From an uncultured Roseibium sp. (GTDB lineage: Bacteria > Pseudomonadota > Alphaproteobacteria > Rhizobiales > Stappiaceae), in NCBI RefSeq assembly GCF_947494555.1, contig NZ_CANLVF010000002.1, forward strand, positions 1,116,001-1,180,000: 64,000 nucleotides of DNA, in the 5' to 3' direction. Shown piece after piece: positions 27,453 to 36,552 of the stretch (position 1 is the first letter of the stretch; the number at the start of each line of letters is the position of its first letter). The notes below the pieces were generated by a model. That model saw only the letters and a list, made by a program, of their open reading frames with translations. It was not told the DNA's origin and ran no database searches. A program made the position numbers and the translations under genes.

Positions 27453-28880
27453 CTATTCAGGTGTCAGAGCCGGAAGCACCAGCGTTGCTTTCAAACCACC
27501 AAGGGCAGAGCTGTCCAGTTGCAGCGTTCCGCCATATAGCGCTGCCAAATCGGCCACAATCGACAAACCAAGGCCGGTACCAGGTACCGTTTCATCGAGG
27601 CGCCGGCCGCGCTTGACCGCTTCGGCGCGCTGTTCCGGCGACAGGCCCGGGCCATCGTCTTCAACAGTAAGTGCAAACATTTCGCGATTGGTCGCCTGAT
27701 CACTTTTTCGAACGACGCCGACGTCTACTCGCGATGCTGCCCATTTGCAGGCATTGTCGATCAGGTTGCCGCTCATCTCCTCCAGATCCTGGCTTTCGCC
27801 GCGAAAGCGAAGATCGCCCGCCTGATCAAACGCCACCTTGATGCCCTTGTCCTGATAGATTTTTCCCATGGCCCGAATCAGGCGGGCAAGGACCGGTTCG
27901 GTTTCGCAGGACACGCCGATCACCCTGCGTTGTGCAGCCATCCGCGCACGCTCAAGATGATGCTGGATCTGAGTAGACATGATTGCCGACTGTTCGGCCA
28001 CCTTCTCCGCAAGCGGGCCTTCGGACGCGCGGGCCTCATTCGAAATGACCGACAGAGGCGTCTTCAGTCCGTGCGCAAGATTGCCGACATGTGTTCGGGC
28101 CCGCTCGACAATTTCCTTGTTGGAGACGATCAACGCATTCAGCTCAACTGCGAGCGGCGCAATCTCACCGGGCAGCGCTTCATCGATCCGCTCAGCCTCG
28201 CCAAGGCGGACCGCTGAAAGGGAGGCACGCAACCTTGTGAGTGGTTTGAGGCCAAACCTGACTTGAAGGAAAATCGCAAGTATCAACCCCAGACCGACGA
28301 TGCAGAGCGTCAAAGTGACCATTCGAGAGAATTCGGCAATGTCCGCCCAAAAACCGGCCGTCGCGGCACCAACTGCAATCACATAAGCCTCGTCGCCAAT
28401 GGAAATCCGCTGCTGCAGGACACGCACTTCGTCCCCCGTAGGCCCGGTGATGAAACTGGCACTGCTCTCCCGGTCAGCGATTGGAGGTGTGTTCAGCGGA
28501 TCGCCGACCAGCGATTCCGAGGCATACAAAATACTCGGACTGCTTGCCCGGCGCACTGTCCAGTACCAGCCAGAAAGCGGAAGCGAAAAACGCGGGTCTC
28601 CCCTGTAGGCGGGCGCTTTAACTGCCTGGTTGGCGACATCGGAGTCGGCATTCGAGCCCGTTTCGATCATCTCGGAAATCAGCGCCTTGATGTGGATTTT
28701 CAGCTGTGCGTCGAATGCGCGTTCGCTTGCGCTCTGATAGAGGCTGACAAGGAACACGCCTGCCAAGGCCAGCGCTATCGTCGACCAGAGCGCCGCGACA
28801 AACACCAGCCGCGTCGCAAGCGATCTCTGGGGCTTGCCTGATGACTTTTCTCCGGCAGGTGCGTCCGGTTCAGTCGTCAC
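27453..28880 (-). CDS. feuQ: Sensor histidine kinase, FeuQ/PhoQ-like
   Basis: 475 residues. Membrane helices at about 30-50 and 180-210 bracket a periplasmic domain of about 130 residues (YWTVRRASSPSILYASES) of the PhoQ-sensor kind. The HisKA motif is AHGLKTPLSVI, the N box GNLIDNACKWA, G1 DDGPGLSP and G2 GTGLGLSIV. It overlaps the upstream regulator by 11 bases. The AHGLKTPLSV signature and the small exported protein ahead of the operon point to the rhizobial FeuP/FeuQ system, which responds to osmotic conditions in Sinorhizobium. Confidence 0.8.
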   Translation of the reverse strand: MTTEPDAPAGEKSSGKPQRSLATRLVFVAALWSTIALALAGVFLVSLYQSASERAFDAQLKIHIKALISEMIETGSNADSDVANQAVKAPAYRGDPRFSLPLSGWYWTVRRASSPSILYASESLVGDPLNTPPIADRESSASFITGPTGDEVRVLQQRISIGDEAYVIAVGAATAGFWADIAEFSRMVTLTLCIVGLGLILAIFLQVRFGLKPLTRLRASLSAVRLGEAERIDEALPGEIAPLAVELNALIVSNKEIVERARTHVGNLAHGLKTPLSVISNEARASEGPLAEKVAEQSAIMSTQIQHHLERARMAAQRRVIGVSCETEPVLARLIRAMGKIYQDKGIKVAFDQAGDLRFRGESQDLEEMSGNLIDNACKWAASRVDVGVVRKSDQATNREMFALTVEDDGPGLSPEQRAEAVKRGRRLDETVPGTGLGLSIVADLAALYGGTLQLDSSALGGLKATLVLPALTPE

Positions 28881-29538
28881 TGGCCGCTCCGAGGCGGTAG
28901 CCGAGACCTCTGATCGTTTCGATCATGTCGGAGCCGATTTTCTTGCGCAATCTGCCAACGAAGACTTCAACCGTGTTGGAATCCCGGTCAAAATCCTGAT
29001 CGTAGAGATGCTCGGTCAATTCGGTGCGCGAAATTACCTTGCCCTGATGATGCAACAGGTACGACAGAAGGCGGTATTCGTGCGATGTGAGTTTGATCGG
29101 ACTGCCGTCAACCGTTACGCGTCCTGCCCTGAGATCAAGCCGGACAGAACCGGAGGTCAACTCGTTTGAGGCATGCCCTGCAGCGCGGCGAACGAGCGCA
29201 CGCACGCGTGCGAGGACCTCCTCCATGTGAAAGGGTTTGGCGACGTAATCGTCGGCTCCGGCGTCGATGCCCGCGACCTTGTCGGACCAGCGGTCCCGCG
29301 CGGTCAGAATCAGGACAGGCATTGTCCGACCATCCCTGCGCCAGTTCTCCAGAACCGAAAGACCGTCGAGTGTGGGCAATCCAAGGTCGAGCACCACCGC
29401 GTCATACGGCTCCGTATCGCCCAGAAAGTGCCCCTCTTCGCCATCACTCGCGCTGTCCACGACATAACCGGCTTCTTCCAGAGCGGAGACGAGCTGGCGG
29501 TTCAGGTCTGAATCATCTTCTACGACGAGTATTCGCAT
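28870..29538 (-). CDS. feuP: OmpR-family response regulator, FeuP-like
   Basis: 222 residues from the ATG at 29538; an in-frame TTG at 29547 is also possible. Receiver domain with EDD near residue 7, phospho-acceptor in AVVLDLGLPTLDG and KPF switch lysine; OmpR-type DNA-binding domain with SHEYRLLSYLLHHQGKVISR and VEVFVGRLRKKI. PhoP-like in pattern. Transcribed just ahead of its kinase. Confidence 0.82.
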   Translation of the reverse strand: MRILVVEDDSDLNRQLVSALEEAGYVVDSASDGEEGHFLGDTEPYDAVVLDLGLPTLDGLSVLENWRRDGRTMPVLILTARDRWSDKVAGIDAGADDYVAKPFHMEEVLARVRALVRRAAGHASNELTSGSVRLDLRAGRVTVDGSPIKLTSHEYRLLSYLLHHQGKVISRTELTEHLYDQDFDRDSNTVEVFVGRLRKKIGSDMIETIRGLGYRLGAASDD

Positions 29539-29615
29539 GAGAACCAACTTCTTGATTGATCGGACATAACGCAGGTTTTAGGCAGAACGGCCAAAGATGG
29601 TGGTGTTGATAGCAG

Positions 29616-29870
29616 CTACCGGCTGGCATTGACTGTGACCTTCGTCACCTTGCCGCCCTTGAGCACCGAGAGGACATAAACATAACCGCCGCCTTGCTGG
29701 CAGAGTTGCGCCTTGACGATTTCCCCGCCGGCGCGGCCCGCAACCGAGCCGAGCGGTGCGGCCTTTCCGCTGGCCACAACCTGCCGCGCCTGGGACTGGG
29801 ACAGGCATGCTGCTTCGGCGGGCAGAACCGCCACGAAGGTCAAGAGCAAAAAGGCGAGGATCTTTTTCAC
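29616..29870 (-). CDS. feuN: Small exported protein, FeuN-like candidate
   Basis: 84 residues with a clear signal peptide (MKKILAFLLLTFVAVLPAEA). The mature part is about 64 residues, PepSY-like in feel (LSQSQARQVVASGKA, then YVYVLSVLKGGKVTKVTVNA) with two cysteines. In Sinorhizobium meliloti a small periplasmic protein called FeuN, encoded just upstream of feuP, inhibits the FeuQ kinase. Size, export signal and position 77 bases upstream of feuP all fit, but sequence identity to FeuN could not be checked. Confidence 0.6.
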   Translation of the reverse strand: MKKILAFLLLTFVAVLPAEAACLSQSQARQVVASGKAAPLGSVAGRAGGEIVKAQLCQQGGGYVYVLSVLKGGKVTKVTVNASR

Positions 29871-30145
29871 GTTGCCTGTTCCGATTGTTTTTCAACTTGC
29901 CAGAAGTGCTTTGATCTTGTGTTGCGAAATACCGGACAGTATTGCGCGTTTCAAACCCTGGCGACTGGTGCAAGGTGTAATCAATTTTTCCTGAACGCAA
30001 GCTGAACCGGGCATTTAGATTCAGTTTCACAAGCTTACTGACATCAAGGTGTCTTTGCCCCCATTGAGCAAACTGGTAAGCTCTCTCGATGTTCGGGCCG
30101 TTCTTTCAAGACCTCAAGGAAACCGCATCTCGTCTTGCACCTTGC

Positions 30146-30835
30146 ATGAACAAACTGGTCTGTCGCACCTGCGGCCTGATGCTGATGCTTTCAGCTTTTT
30201 CCACGTTGCCTGCCACCGCATGTTCGCTGTCGCTCGTATTGGCCATGGACGGATCATCGAGCGTCGATCATCTCGAACACGATCTTCAACTCAACGGGCT
30301 GGCAAATGCGCTCAGCGATCCGGAGGTCGTTCAGGCGATCGAGGCAGTTGGCGGAATCTGGGTCATGAGTTTTGAATGGAGCGGACAAAGACAACATTTT
30401 CTGCAGTTCGGCTGGCAATTTCTTGAAGACACCGCAAGCGCCGAAAAGGCTGCGAGCACCTTGAGGGAAGCGCGCCGTGGTTTCATCGGCTTTCCAACGG
30501 CAATAGGCTACGCCCTCGGCTATGCCGCCGTTCAGATGAGCCGGGCGCCGGAACCCTGCGCCCGCAAGGTTATCGACGTGGCGGGAGATGGCATCAACAA
30601 CGACGGATTTCCACCTTCAAGCGCTTACAAGGCCTTTGATTTTGAAGGTGTTACAGTCAACGGGCTGGTCATTGCCGGAGAAGACACGTCTCCAATCCAG
30701 TATTACCGGCAGCATGTCATCAGCGGTCCCGGTGCCTTTATCGAGATCGCTGAGGACTATAATGACTATGCACGTGCAATGAAACGCAAGCTCATCCGTG
30801 AAATCATGGGCAACGGCTACGCATCGACCCGTTAA
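30146..30835 (+). CDS. DUF1194 von Willebrand-A-like secreted protein
   Basis: 229 residues from the ATG at 30146. Signal peptide ending near ATA-C. The mature protein has a MIDAS-like metal site (VLAMDGSSSV), then GRGF-type loop RRGFIGFPTAIGYALGYAA and VIDVAGDGINNDG, all marks of DUF1194, a vWA-like family of proteobacteria with no fixed function. The TAA stop abuts a palindromic element and may itself come from that element's target duplication. It is divergent from the feuN gene; 29871-30145 shows no other gene. Confidence 0.82.
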   Translation: MNKLVCRTCGLMLMLSAFSTLPATACSLSLVLAMDGSSSVDHLEHDLQLNGLANALSDPEVVQAIEAVGGIWVMSFEWSGQRQHFLQFGWQFLEDTASAEKAASTLREARRGFIGFPTAIGYALGYAAVQMSRAPEPCARKVIDVAGDGINNDGFPPSSAYKAFDFEGVTVNGLVIAGEDTSPIQYYRQHVISGPGAFIEIAEDYNDYARAMKRKLIREIMGNGYASTR

Positions 30836-31096
30836 TACCAATCTCAAGAAATAAGGACCTATCTGATGGCGCTGTTCCGGTTTTCCGGCAAGGCGCTTTG
30901 TGCGGGACGGCCTGGTTGGCAGTTCAAACAACGCAACGCTGTCCGGAGAGCCGGAACAAGCCACTGAAGGCCACGTTTGAAGACTGTTCTGCCGCGTCGC
31001 AGGTTTTGGACGATAAACCACATCGCCCTGCAACCTGCTTCTTGCCGAACAGCCTTCAAACACGGTCAGATCGGTTCTTATTTCTTGAGCTTGGTA
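30836..31096. mobile_element. 261-bp palindromic MITE-like element
   Basis: Terminal inverted repeats of 31 bp, 30836-30866 and 31066-31096, match at 28 of 31 positions and begin TACCAA. Both ends are flanked by TAA in the same orientation (30833-30835 and 31097-31099), consistent with a 3-bp target duplication. Inside are two further hairpins: 30874-30888 with 30943-30957 (15 bp, the two mismatches are both G-U pairs) and 30975-30989 with 31047-31061 (14 of 15). It codes for nothing credible. It fills the gap between the DUF1194 gene and the dioxygenase gene. Confidence 0.65.
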
Positions 31097-31103
31097 TAAG
31101 GCG

Positions 31104-32282
31104 TCAGGCCGATCGGCGCCGCGCCTGCGCTTCCAGAGCCTCTGCAAACGCCTCCCTGGAGCGCCCCTCTTCCAGAGATTTCAGAAACAATTGCTTCTGC
31201 GTTTCTGGCGCCAGTCCACCGATCGGTGGATCCGTATCCAGATTTGTCGGGAACGAATACCCCTCGGCACATGCGGATACCGCAGCTTCAAAGCGGGCCC
31301 ATGGCCAAGTGCCGGCACGACTCTTTTCCAGCAGCACCGGATAAAGCGCATTGCACATGGCTTGCCTGTCCAAGGTTTCCATTGCACGACAGAACGCGGA
31401 CGACACCTGAAGCAGATTGGCAAGACGCTGGATGTTGTTGCTTTTGTTCTCGCCTGCCGCGTGAAACAACGCCGGATTGAAGAAAAGCGCATCGCCCTTG
31501 CGCAAAGGTAGCTGCACACAAGCAGTCTCAAAGAAGTCACTGAACTCTTCTTGCCTGTAGGCCATATAGCCAGGCCGGTACAATTGCGAAAACGGCAAGA
31601 GCTTCGTCGGTCCGCTTTCCACCGGCATATCAGTGTGGGCGATGGCACCCTGAAGTGTCATGACCGGAGACAGGTCGTGGACATGGGCCGGATAACCGGC
31701 GCACGTTTCGGCGGTTTGGAAGCCAAGATGATAGTCCCGGTGTGCCTGCTGCGCGGCACCGCCCGGCCTGACGAGATTGACCTGCGACGTCATCTGATAA
31801 TTCGGCCCGAGCCAGGCTTCACAAACGGCATCGATCGCAACGTTGGAAAAGCAAGACGCAAAGACATCAGGTTCTCTGAGACAGAGCTTTTGCAGCGAAT
31901 TCCAGACGCGATCGTTCGCGCCAGCGGCGGCGAAGTGATCCGCCCCGCCTCCCGTGGAAGCTTTTTCTTCCAAGATGATTTGCTGGAAGACAGCCGCTGC
32001 CTTGTCGAGAGGCGAGGTATCTGAATAGGCACCTGAAAGCACCAGGGCGCCTGATCCATCCTTGAGCACGCGGGCCCACTCGGTCATGAGCCTGCGTCGC
32101 CCCTCGTCAGCGGACAAGAGGTGTTCTATCGCGGCAATTTCGTAGATGGGAATATCGGCGTCAACACGATCCGCGTGAGGCACATCGCTTGGTGACAGAC
32201 GCCGGCTGACAATTTCTTTGAAATCCCGCAGGCTGCAGCTTTGCGCTTCAAAGTAGCCGTCCGAATTCACATGCTGGTCCAT
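31104..32282 (-). CDS. Phytanoyl-CoA dioxygenase (PhyH) family protein
   Basis: 392 residues from the ATG at 32282, which has GGAGGAG upstream. The iron(II)/2-oxoglutarate signature is visible: HRD in AQQAHRDYHLGF gives the first histidine and the aspartate, and FFNPALFHAAGENKSNNIQRLANL gives the distal histidine and the arginine that binds 2-oxoglutarate. The substrate is unknown. It is the last gene of the spike/PAAR-like gene set and may be a passenger, a modifying enzyme or unrelated. Confidence 0.78.
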   Translation of the reverse strand: MDQHVNSDGYFEAQSCSLRDFKEIVSRRLSPSDVPHADRVDADIPIYEIAAIEHLLSADEGRRRLMTEWARVLKDGSGALVLSGAYSDTSPLDKAAAVFQQIILEEKASTGGGADHFAAAGANDRVWNSLQKLCLREPDVFASCFSNVAIDAVCEAWLGPNYQMTSQVNLVRPGGAAQQAHRDYHLGFQTAETCAGYPAHVHDLSPVMTLQGAIAHTDMPVESGPTKLLPFSQLYRPGYMAYRQEEFSDFFETACVQLPLRKGDALFFNPALFHAAGENKSNNIQRLANLLQVSSAFCRAMETLDRQAMCNALYPVLLEKSRAGTWPWARFEAAVSACAEGYSFPTNLDTDPPIGGLAPETQKQLFLKSLEEGRSREAFAEALEAQARRRSA

Positions 32283-32431
32283 TGATATTTCTCCTCCACA
32301 CAGACCCTTAATACAGAGTACTGAAATGGCCCGGCGGCAGGACGCGAAAATCAATCAGGAATCCATCAAAATCGACCCTCCTTTCACATTGCGTATCCCG
32401 CAAAAAATGCCGGAGGATTATCTGCGCTTCG

Positions 32432-34288
32432 TTAAAGGTGCGGAGTCATTCTTGCAGCCATTTCCTGAGCCAGCATAGGCATGACCAGCGACCAGTGATC
32501 AGACCGAGGTGCGCGGATAACATCGATGCTCGGATACCAAATGCTCTTTCCGTCTTCCGCATGCCAATACCAGGGCACGATGTTTTCGACCAGGGCGAGC
32601 CCCGGCGTTCCGGCGGCCCCGGCGGCATGCAGGACAAGACCGTCGGGTCCGACGACCAGGTCGAGCACCTGCAACAATGCCGCGAGATCTTCCAGGTTCT
32701 GAAAGTGCTTTCCCGCATCTATGATGCCGGAATGCCCCTGGAGCTGTGACCTGCCTTGGTCCCAAATCGTGCTGACCAGTGTCCCGGACGACGATGGGAG
32801 CGCCTTCAACAGAGGATCCAATGCAAGACCGGTTGGTGTTTCGTTCCACGCAATCCCGATCCACGGCCGTGGAAACTCCTGAAGCGCATGCCGCCATTTG
32901 TGAAGGTCCTGTTCGCGAGCGGGCAAATAAGCGCCCGAGTGCAGACCACCGCGGATCTCAGCCGGCAAGCCCAGGAGACGTGATACGGGCACGGCATGCG
33001 AAAACGCCTGCTTCGCGCCGTGTTCTTCGCTCGTGTCGTTTGCCAGATAGTTCCGATACCCCAGGAGACCGGCCAACTGCGCCATACCGGACGGCCCAAT
33101 GACCGGCGTTTCAAAGCCGCGTGCCGCCTTGCCGATAAACCGGGCCATGACCATGAATTCAAGGCTGTTGAGGCCCGGGTCGATTACCATCGCGGTTTTG
33201 TCAAGACGATCCTCAAAGGTCTCAAGGTCGGCGCTGTCTTCATTGGAAATTCCAAGGCAAGCGCAAACGGTCTCACTCAGGATCGGTGGCACCTTTTCAA
33301 TTTCGCCTGCTGACAGATACGCGTCATGCAAGAGGTTGACGAGGCGCGCCCTGACCGCAGGTTCGAGCGGATCCCCGCCTTTGAGCAGCGGGTCCAGCAA
33401 CTGCACCGTTTTTTCCGGTTGGCCGGCAAGCCGGTAGGCGGCCGCCAGTGTCAGCATCGCGTCCATGCGGTTCTCAGCTGCCTTTGCAACAGGCGCAAAA
33501 TCCTTGAGAGCGGCGGCGGCCTCGCCGAGTTTCGCCCTGATGCTGATATGGCAAAGCCATGCGGGCATTGCGGCCGGGTAGAGTGCGATGGCCCGGTTTG
33601 CGATGCGCCTGGCCTCAGAAAGCAAGCCTGTAGACGCACTGTTGTCGGCCAGGTCAATCAAGTGCTCCAGATTGGACGGGTCCTGCAAATGCGCGGTTTC
33701 CAGAAAGAGTGTCGCTTTTCCGTGGTCGCCCAAAGCCCTCAAAATGCGGCCGACGAGTGCGTTGGAAGACGCATCCAGAGGTGACAGGTCATGCGCTTCC
33801 TGCGCGAGCAGCAAAGCAGGTCCAAACAGGCCGTGCTTGAAGTAAAGGCTGGCGATACCTTCCAGTATCCGAGGATCGTTTGTGCGCGCGCGCACCTTGT
33901 TGAGCAAATCCTCAACTTCGGACACCCTGCCCTCGTCGGCAAGAACCTCCGACTTGAGCAGAACTGCCTGAATGTGAAACGGATCCAGCGCCAGAGCGCG
34001 ATCAACCAGACGTTCCGCCTCTTTCTCGTCCCCTGTTAGTAAGCCGACCTTTGCCGCAAGGGTCAGAAGGCCGACGTCCTGCCCACTCAACGAAGCCCCC
34101 TTCAAAAGGAGCGCTTGCGCCGCCTCCAGGTCACCGCCAGCCAGACGTGCTTCTATCAACCCGGCAAGAGCTTCCACGTTTCCTGGAGAGACGTCCAGCA
34201 CGCTTTCGAACAGAAGCACCGCATTGTCGTGCCTGCCTGCCGCAGCGTGATCGCGTGCGGCTTTCAATCTGTCATCGACCAACAGCAT
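32432..34288 (-). CDS. TPR protein with glycosyltransferase-like C-terminus
   Basis: 618 residues. Residues 1-330 are tetratricopeptide repeats of about 34 residues (AGRHDNAVLLFESVLDVSPG, ERLVDRALALDPFHIQAVLL, ARRIANRAIALYPAAMPAWL). The C-terminal 190 residues match the GT41/GT9-like half seen behind TPRs in marine alphaproteobacteria: PWIGIAWNE, DLAALLQVLDLVVGPDGLVLH and WYWHAEDGKSIWYPSIDVIR. The nucleotide-sugar site looks degenerate in places, so activity is uncertain. It starts 11 bases after the DUF3540 stop and so appears co-transcribed. Confidence 0.75.
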   Translation of the reverse strand: MLLVDDRLKAARDHAAAGRHDNAVLLFESVLDVSPGNVEALAGLIEARLAGGDLEAAQALLLKGASLSGQDVGLLTLAAKVGLLTGDEKEAERLVDRALALDPFHIQAVLLKSEVLADEGRVSEVEDLLNKVRARTNDPRILEGIASLYFKHGLFGPALLLAQEAHDLSPLDASSNALVGRILRALGDHGKATLFLETAHLQDPSNLEHLIDLADNSASTGLLSEARRIANRAIALYPAAMPAWLCHISIRAKLGEAAAALKDFAPVAKAAENRMDAMLTLAAAYRLAGQPEKTVQLLDPLLKGGDPLEPAVRARLVNLLHDAYLSAGEIEKVPPILSETVCACLGISNEDSADLETFEDRLDKTAMVIDPGLNSLEFMVMARFIGKAARGFETPVIGPSGMAQLAGLLGYRNYLANDTSEEHGAKQAFSHAVPVSRLLGLPAEIRGGLHSGAYLPAREQDLHKWRHALQEFPRPWIGIAWNETPTGLALDPLLKALPSSSGTLVSTIWDQGRSQLQGHSGIIDAGKHFQNLEDLAALLQVLDLVVGPDGLVLHAAGAAGTPGLALVENIVPWYWHAEDGKSIWYPSIDVIRAPRSDHWSLVMPMLAQEMAARMTPHL

Positions 34289-34299
34289 GATACTTCAAG

Positions 34300-34941
34300 T
34301 CACCCCACGCTGACGCGTTTTGCATCGAGCCGCACATCTTCTTCTGCGGTGATCATCGAAATATCGCTGTTTTGGGTCGCGACACCGTCGATATTCTGTA
34401 CCAGGATTCCCGCTTTCAGCGTTTCCGTTTCCTTGATCGCGCTGCTGCGGCTTTGAGCTGTCGTGGTCACGGTCCGCGCATTCAGTATCTTGTCAACACA
34501 GGTTTCAAAAGCGCGGCTGAAGTTGTTGACCAGCTGTTTGCCCGTTTGCGTGATGGTGTCTGCGATGACATGCATCCGACGCGTGCTGACATTGATGTCG
34601 GGGGCGGAAAGCGCGAGTTTGCCCTTCGCTTTGAGGGCGATGTCCTTGGCACCCGGAACGCTCACTTCGGCAACCACGGATGCCTTGCGAGCCAGGACCG
34701 AAAGAAGAAATGCCTGCTCAGGTCCGCGGTAGACGAGAACCGCGTCGCCGATAACGGGTGCAAGCAGGCAGCTCGTCGCCTGTATTGCGTGGATTTGCTC
34801 TCCGGTCGCAAGCGTCACCATCGCTTCCTGCGCTGTCGCGAGCGCCACGACTTCACCTGTTTCAAGTCCGGCAACATCGGGTTGCACCGCACCGTCGTGT
34901 TTTACTGGCTTTTCCGTTTGCGGATGTTTCTTGTTTGTCAT
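34300..34941 (-). CDS. DUF3540 protein
   Basis: 213 residues. N-terminal part resembles a small OB-like or gp5-type domain (TGEVVALATAQEAMVTLATG, GDAVLVYRGPEQAFLLSVL), followed by a repeated beta pattern (DIALKAKGKLALSAPDINVS) and a C-terminal helix. This matches DUF3540, which travels with DUF2169, DUF4150 and pentapeptide proteins at type VI secretion cargo loci; it probably belongs to the spike tip or its assembly. 88 bases separate it from the PAAR-like gene. Confidence 0.75.
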   Translation of the reverse strand: MTNKKHPQTEKPVKHDGAVQPDVAGLETGEVVALATAQEAMVTLATGEQIHAIQATSCLLAPVIGDAVLVYRGPEQAFLLSVLARKASVVAEVSVPGAKDIALKAKGKLALSAPDINVSTRRMHVIADTITQTGKQLVNNFSRAFETCVDKILNARTVTTTAQSRSSAIKETETLKAGILVQNIDGVATQNSDISMITAEEDVRLDAKRVSVG

Positions 34942-35029
34942 GAGCGTTTCTTTTTCATTGTTCTTTTGCGTCGTTGACGGGCGTAAGCCGATTTGTCGGT
35001 TCAGGTGGCGGCGGTCTCGCTCCCGGTCC

Positions 35030-35431
35030 TCAGCTCAAACACATCAATTTGACCTGCGACGGTGAAATGGTCGTGCCAACCGAATTTGGTGACAGGCCAT
35101 TTTGGGCCGTCGGGTCCGTGAGCGCGCGCGTCGCCGGCATGCACTGGAAAAACACCTTCACCGAACCGATAATGTTCCGGCTGTTCGAACAGACCATCCC
35201 GGATGCAACGCCAGGGCCCGGTCCACTGACGGTAACCGGCGCAACGTTCGTCATGTTGTGAACCGGCATGCACGTGACGAGCATTCGGAAACAGGTAGGG
35301 ATTTCGGTCGCACGATAGCCCATGGAAACCATGGGAACCGGAACAGGACCCGCCGGTGTCGTCTGCAGGTAGACATCCGGAGCGGCAAAATCCATGCCGG
35401 GAAGCGGCCCCTGTGTGTTCGCAAATGGCAT
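35030..35431 (-). CDS. PAAR-like DUF4150 protein
   Basis: 133 residues. The DUF4150 pattern is clear: MPFANTQGP start, TPAGPVPVPM, a long central segment with PVHNMTNVAPVTVSGPGPG and the close of the tip domain (NSVGTTISPSQVKLMCLS). Proteins of this family sharpen the VgrG spike and carry effectors. Here the protein is only the tip, with no fused toxin. Its ATG overlaps the upstream pentapeptide gene's stop codon by one base (TAATG). Confidence 0.82.
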   Translation of the reverse strand: MPFANTQGPLPGMDFAAPDVYLQTTPAGPVPVPMVSMGYRATEIPTCFRMLVTCMPVHNMTNVAPVTVSGPGPGVASGMVCSNSRNIIGSVKVFFQCMPATRALTDPTAQNGLSPNSVGTTISPSQVKLMCLS

Positions 35432-36552
35432 TAGACTGTTCCTCTGCTTGCGGTGGTTTCGCCATCGAGGGCAACTTTTTCTGTTCGGTAGAGTTCCGCG
35501 ACCAGGCGGTCCGTATCGGTTTCTATCCGCCTGCCGGATGTACCGGCGAAAGCAGTTTGTTCTGTTTTGGCAGCATGAAATTTTGCGTTTGTCAGACTGC
35601 TGGACGCAAAAGACGCGGTCGAAACGTCTGCGTGTGAAAACTCGGCCTGGTTCAAATCGCTCCGCTCGAAAAGTGCAGCTCGGCAGTCGGTTTCCAGAAA
35701 AACAGCCGAGAACAGGGCGGAATTGTTCAAGGATGCACCTTTAAGGCTTGCACCGGCAAAATTCGCCATGCAAAGACGGCTGCCGGACAGATCAACGCCA
35801 TCGAGACGGCTTTTCGTGAAACCGGTGGTGTTCGCCGTGACTTCCTTCAGACTTGCGCCTTCGAAATCGCACTCGGCAAACACCGAAGCGCTGAGGTCTG
35901 CGCCATTGAAATTTGTGCCTTTGAATGTCGCCTGATGGAACGTGCAATGCTGCCAGGACTGGCCGGATAAATCGTGGCCTGACAGATCCGCTTCCGCAAA
36001 CACCGCGATGTCTACGAAAACACCAGACAGGTCGACCGGCCGCAAGTCAGCGTCGGTCAGCATGAAGTTCGACAAGACCGCATCTTTGAAACGTGTGCCG
36101 TCTATCGCTGATCCGAGAACGACTGCCCGGTAGAACGCGGTGTTTGAAAAATCGGCATATTCGAGTTTCGTCTGTGCAATCGACACTTCTTCGAACGTGC
36201 TGCCCTCAAAGACGGCATTGGCGGCATCACAGGCAACAAGCTGAAAGCGCCCGGCATGCGTTTCCCTCATCGTGGCGCCCTTCATTTCGCAGCTCACGAA
36301 CTGCGCGTTCGTCAGATTGCAGCCCTCGAATTTCGCCTCCGTCAGGACGCAGGACACAATCTGAGTGTCACTGAGATTCGCGCCGGTAAAATCACAGTTG
36401 GCGAGATTGCACTCAATGAAGCGCAACCCCGAAAGATCCATGCCGTGAAAAGACAATCCCTGCGCATCCCGCAGCATCACGGGTTGTTCGTGCTGGTGAA
36501 ACGCCTGCACGTCTTCGCGCGTAATCGGTTTCCTGTTGGGCGATTTAGGCAT
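35431..36552 (-). CDS. Pentapeptide-repeat protein
   Basis: 373 residues. From about residue 35 to 340 it is a run of A(D/N)LXX-type repeats (NLANCDFTGANLSDTQ, ADLSGHDLSGQSWQ, ASLKGASLNNSALF), which fold as a right-handed beta-helix. A short N-terminal segment includes HQHEQPVMLRDAQG. Its start overlaps the stop of the DUF2169 gene by 8 bases, and its stop overlaps the DUF4150 start, so all three are translationally coupled. Role in the island is unknown. Confidence 0.85.
   Translation of the reverse strand: MPKSPNRKPITREDVQAFHQHEQPVMLRDAQGLSFHGMDLSGLRFIECNLANCDFTGANLSDTQIVSCVLTEAKFEGCNLTNAQFVSCEMKGATMRETHAGRFQLVACDAANAVFEGSTFEEVSIAQTKLEYADFSNTAFYRAVVLGSAIDGTRFKDAVLSNFMLTDADLRPVDLSGVFVDIAVFAEADLSGHDLSGQSWQHCTFHQATFKGTNFNGADLSASVFAECDFEGASLKEVTANTTGFTKSRLDGVDLSGSRLCMANFAGASLKGASLNNSALFSAVFLETDCRAALFERSDLNQAEFSHADVSTASFASSSLTNAKFHAAKTEQTAFAGTSGRRIETDTDRLVAELYRTEKVALDGETTASRGTV

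Noticed and set aside
30617..31147. 176-codon minus-strand frame crossing the palindromic element
   Set aside because: Its sequence is made from the element's inverted repeats and the tail of the DUF1194 gene; no protein character.
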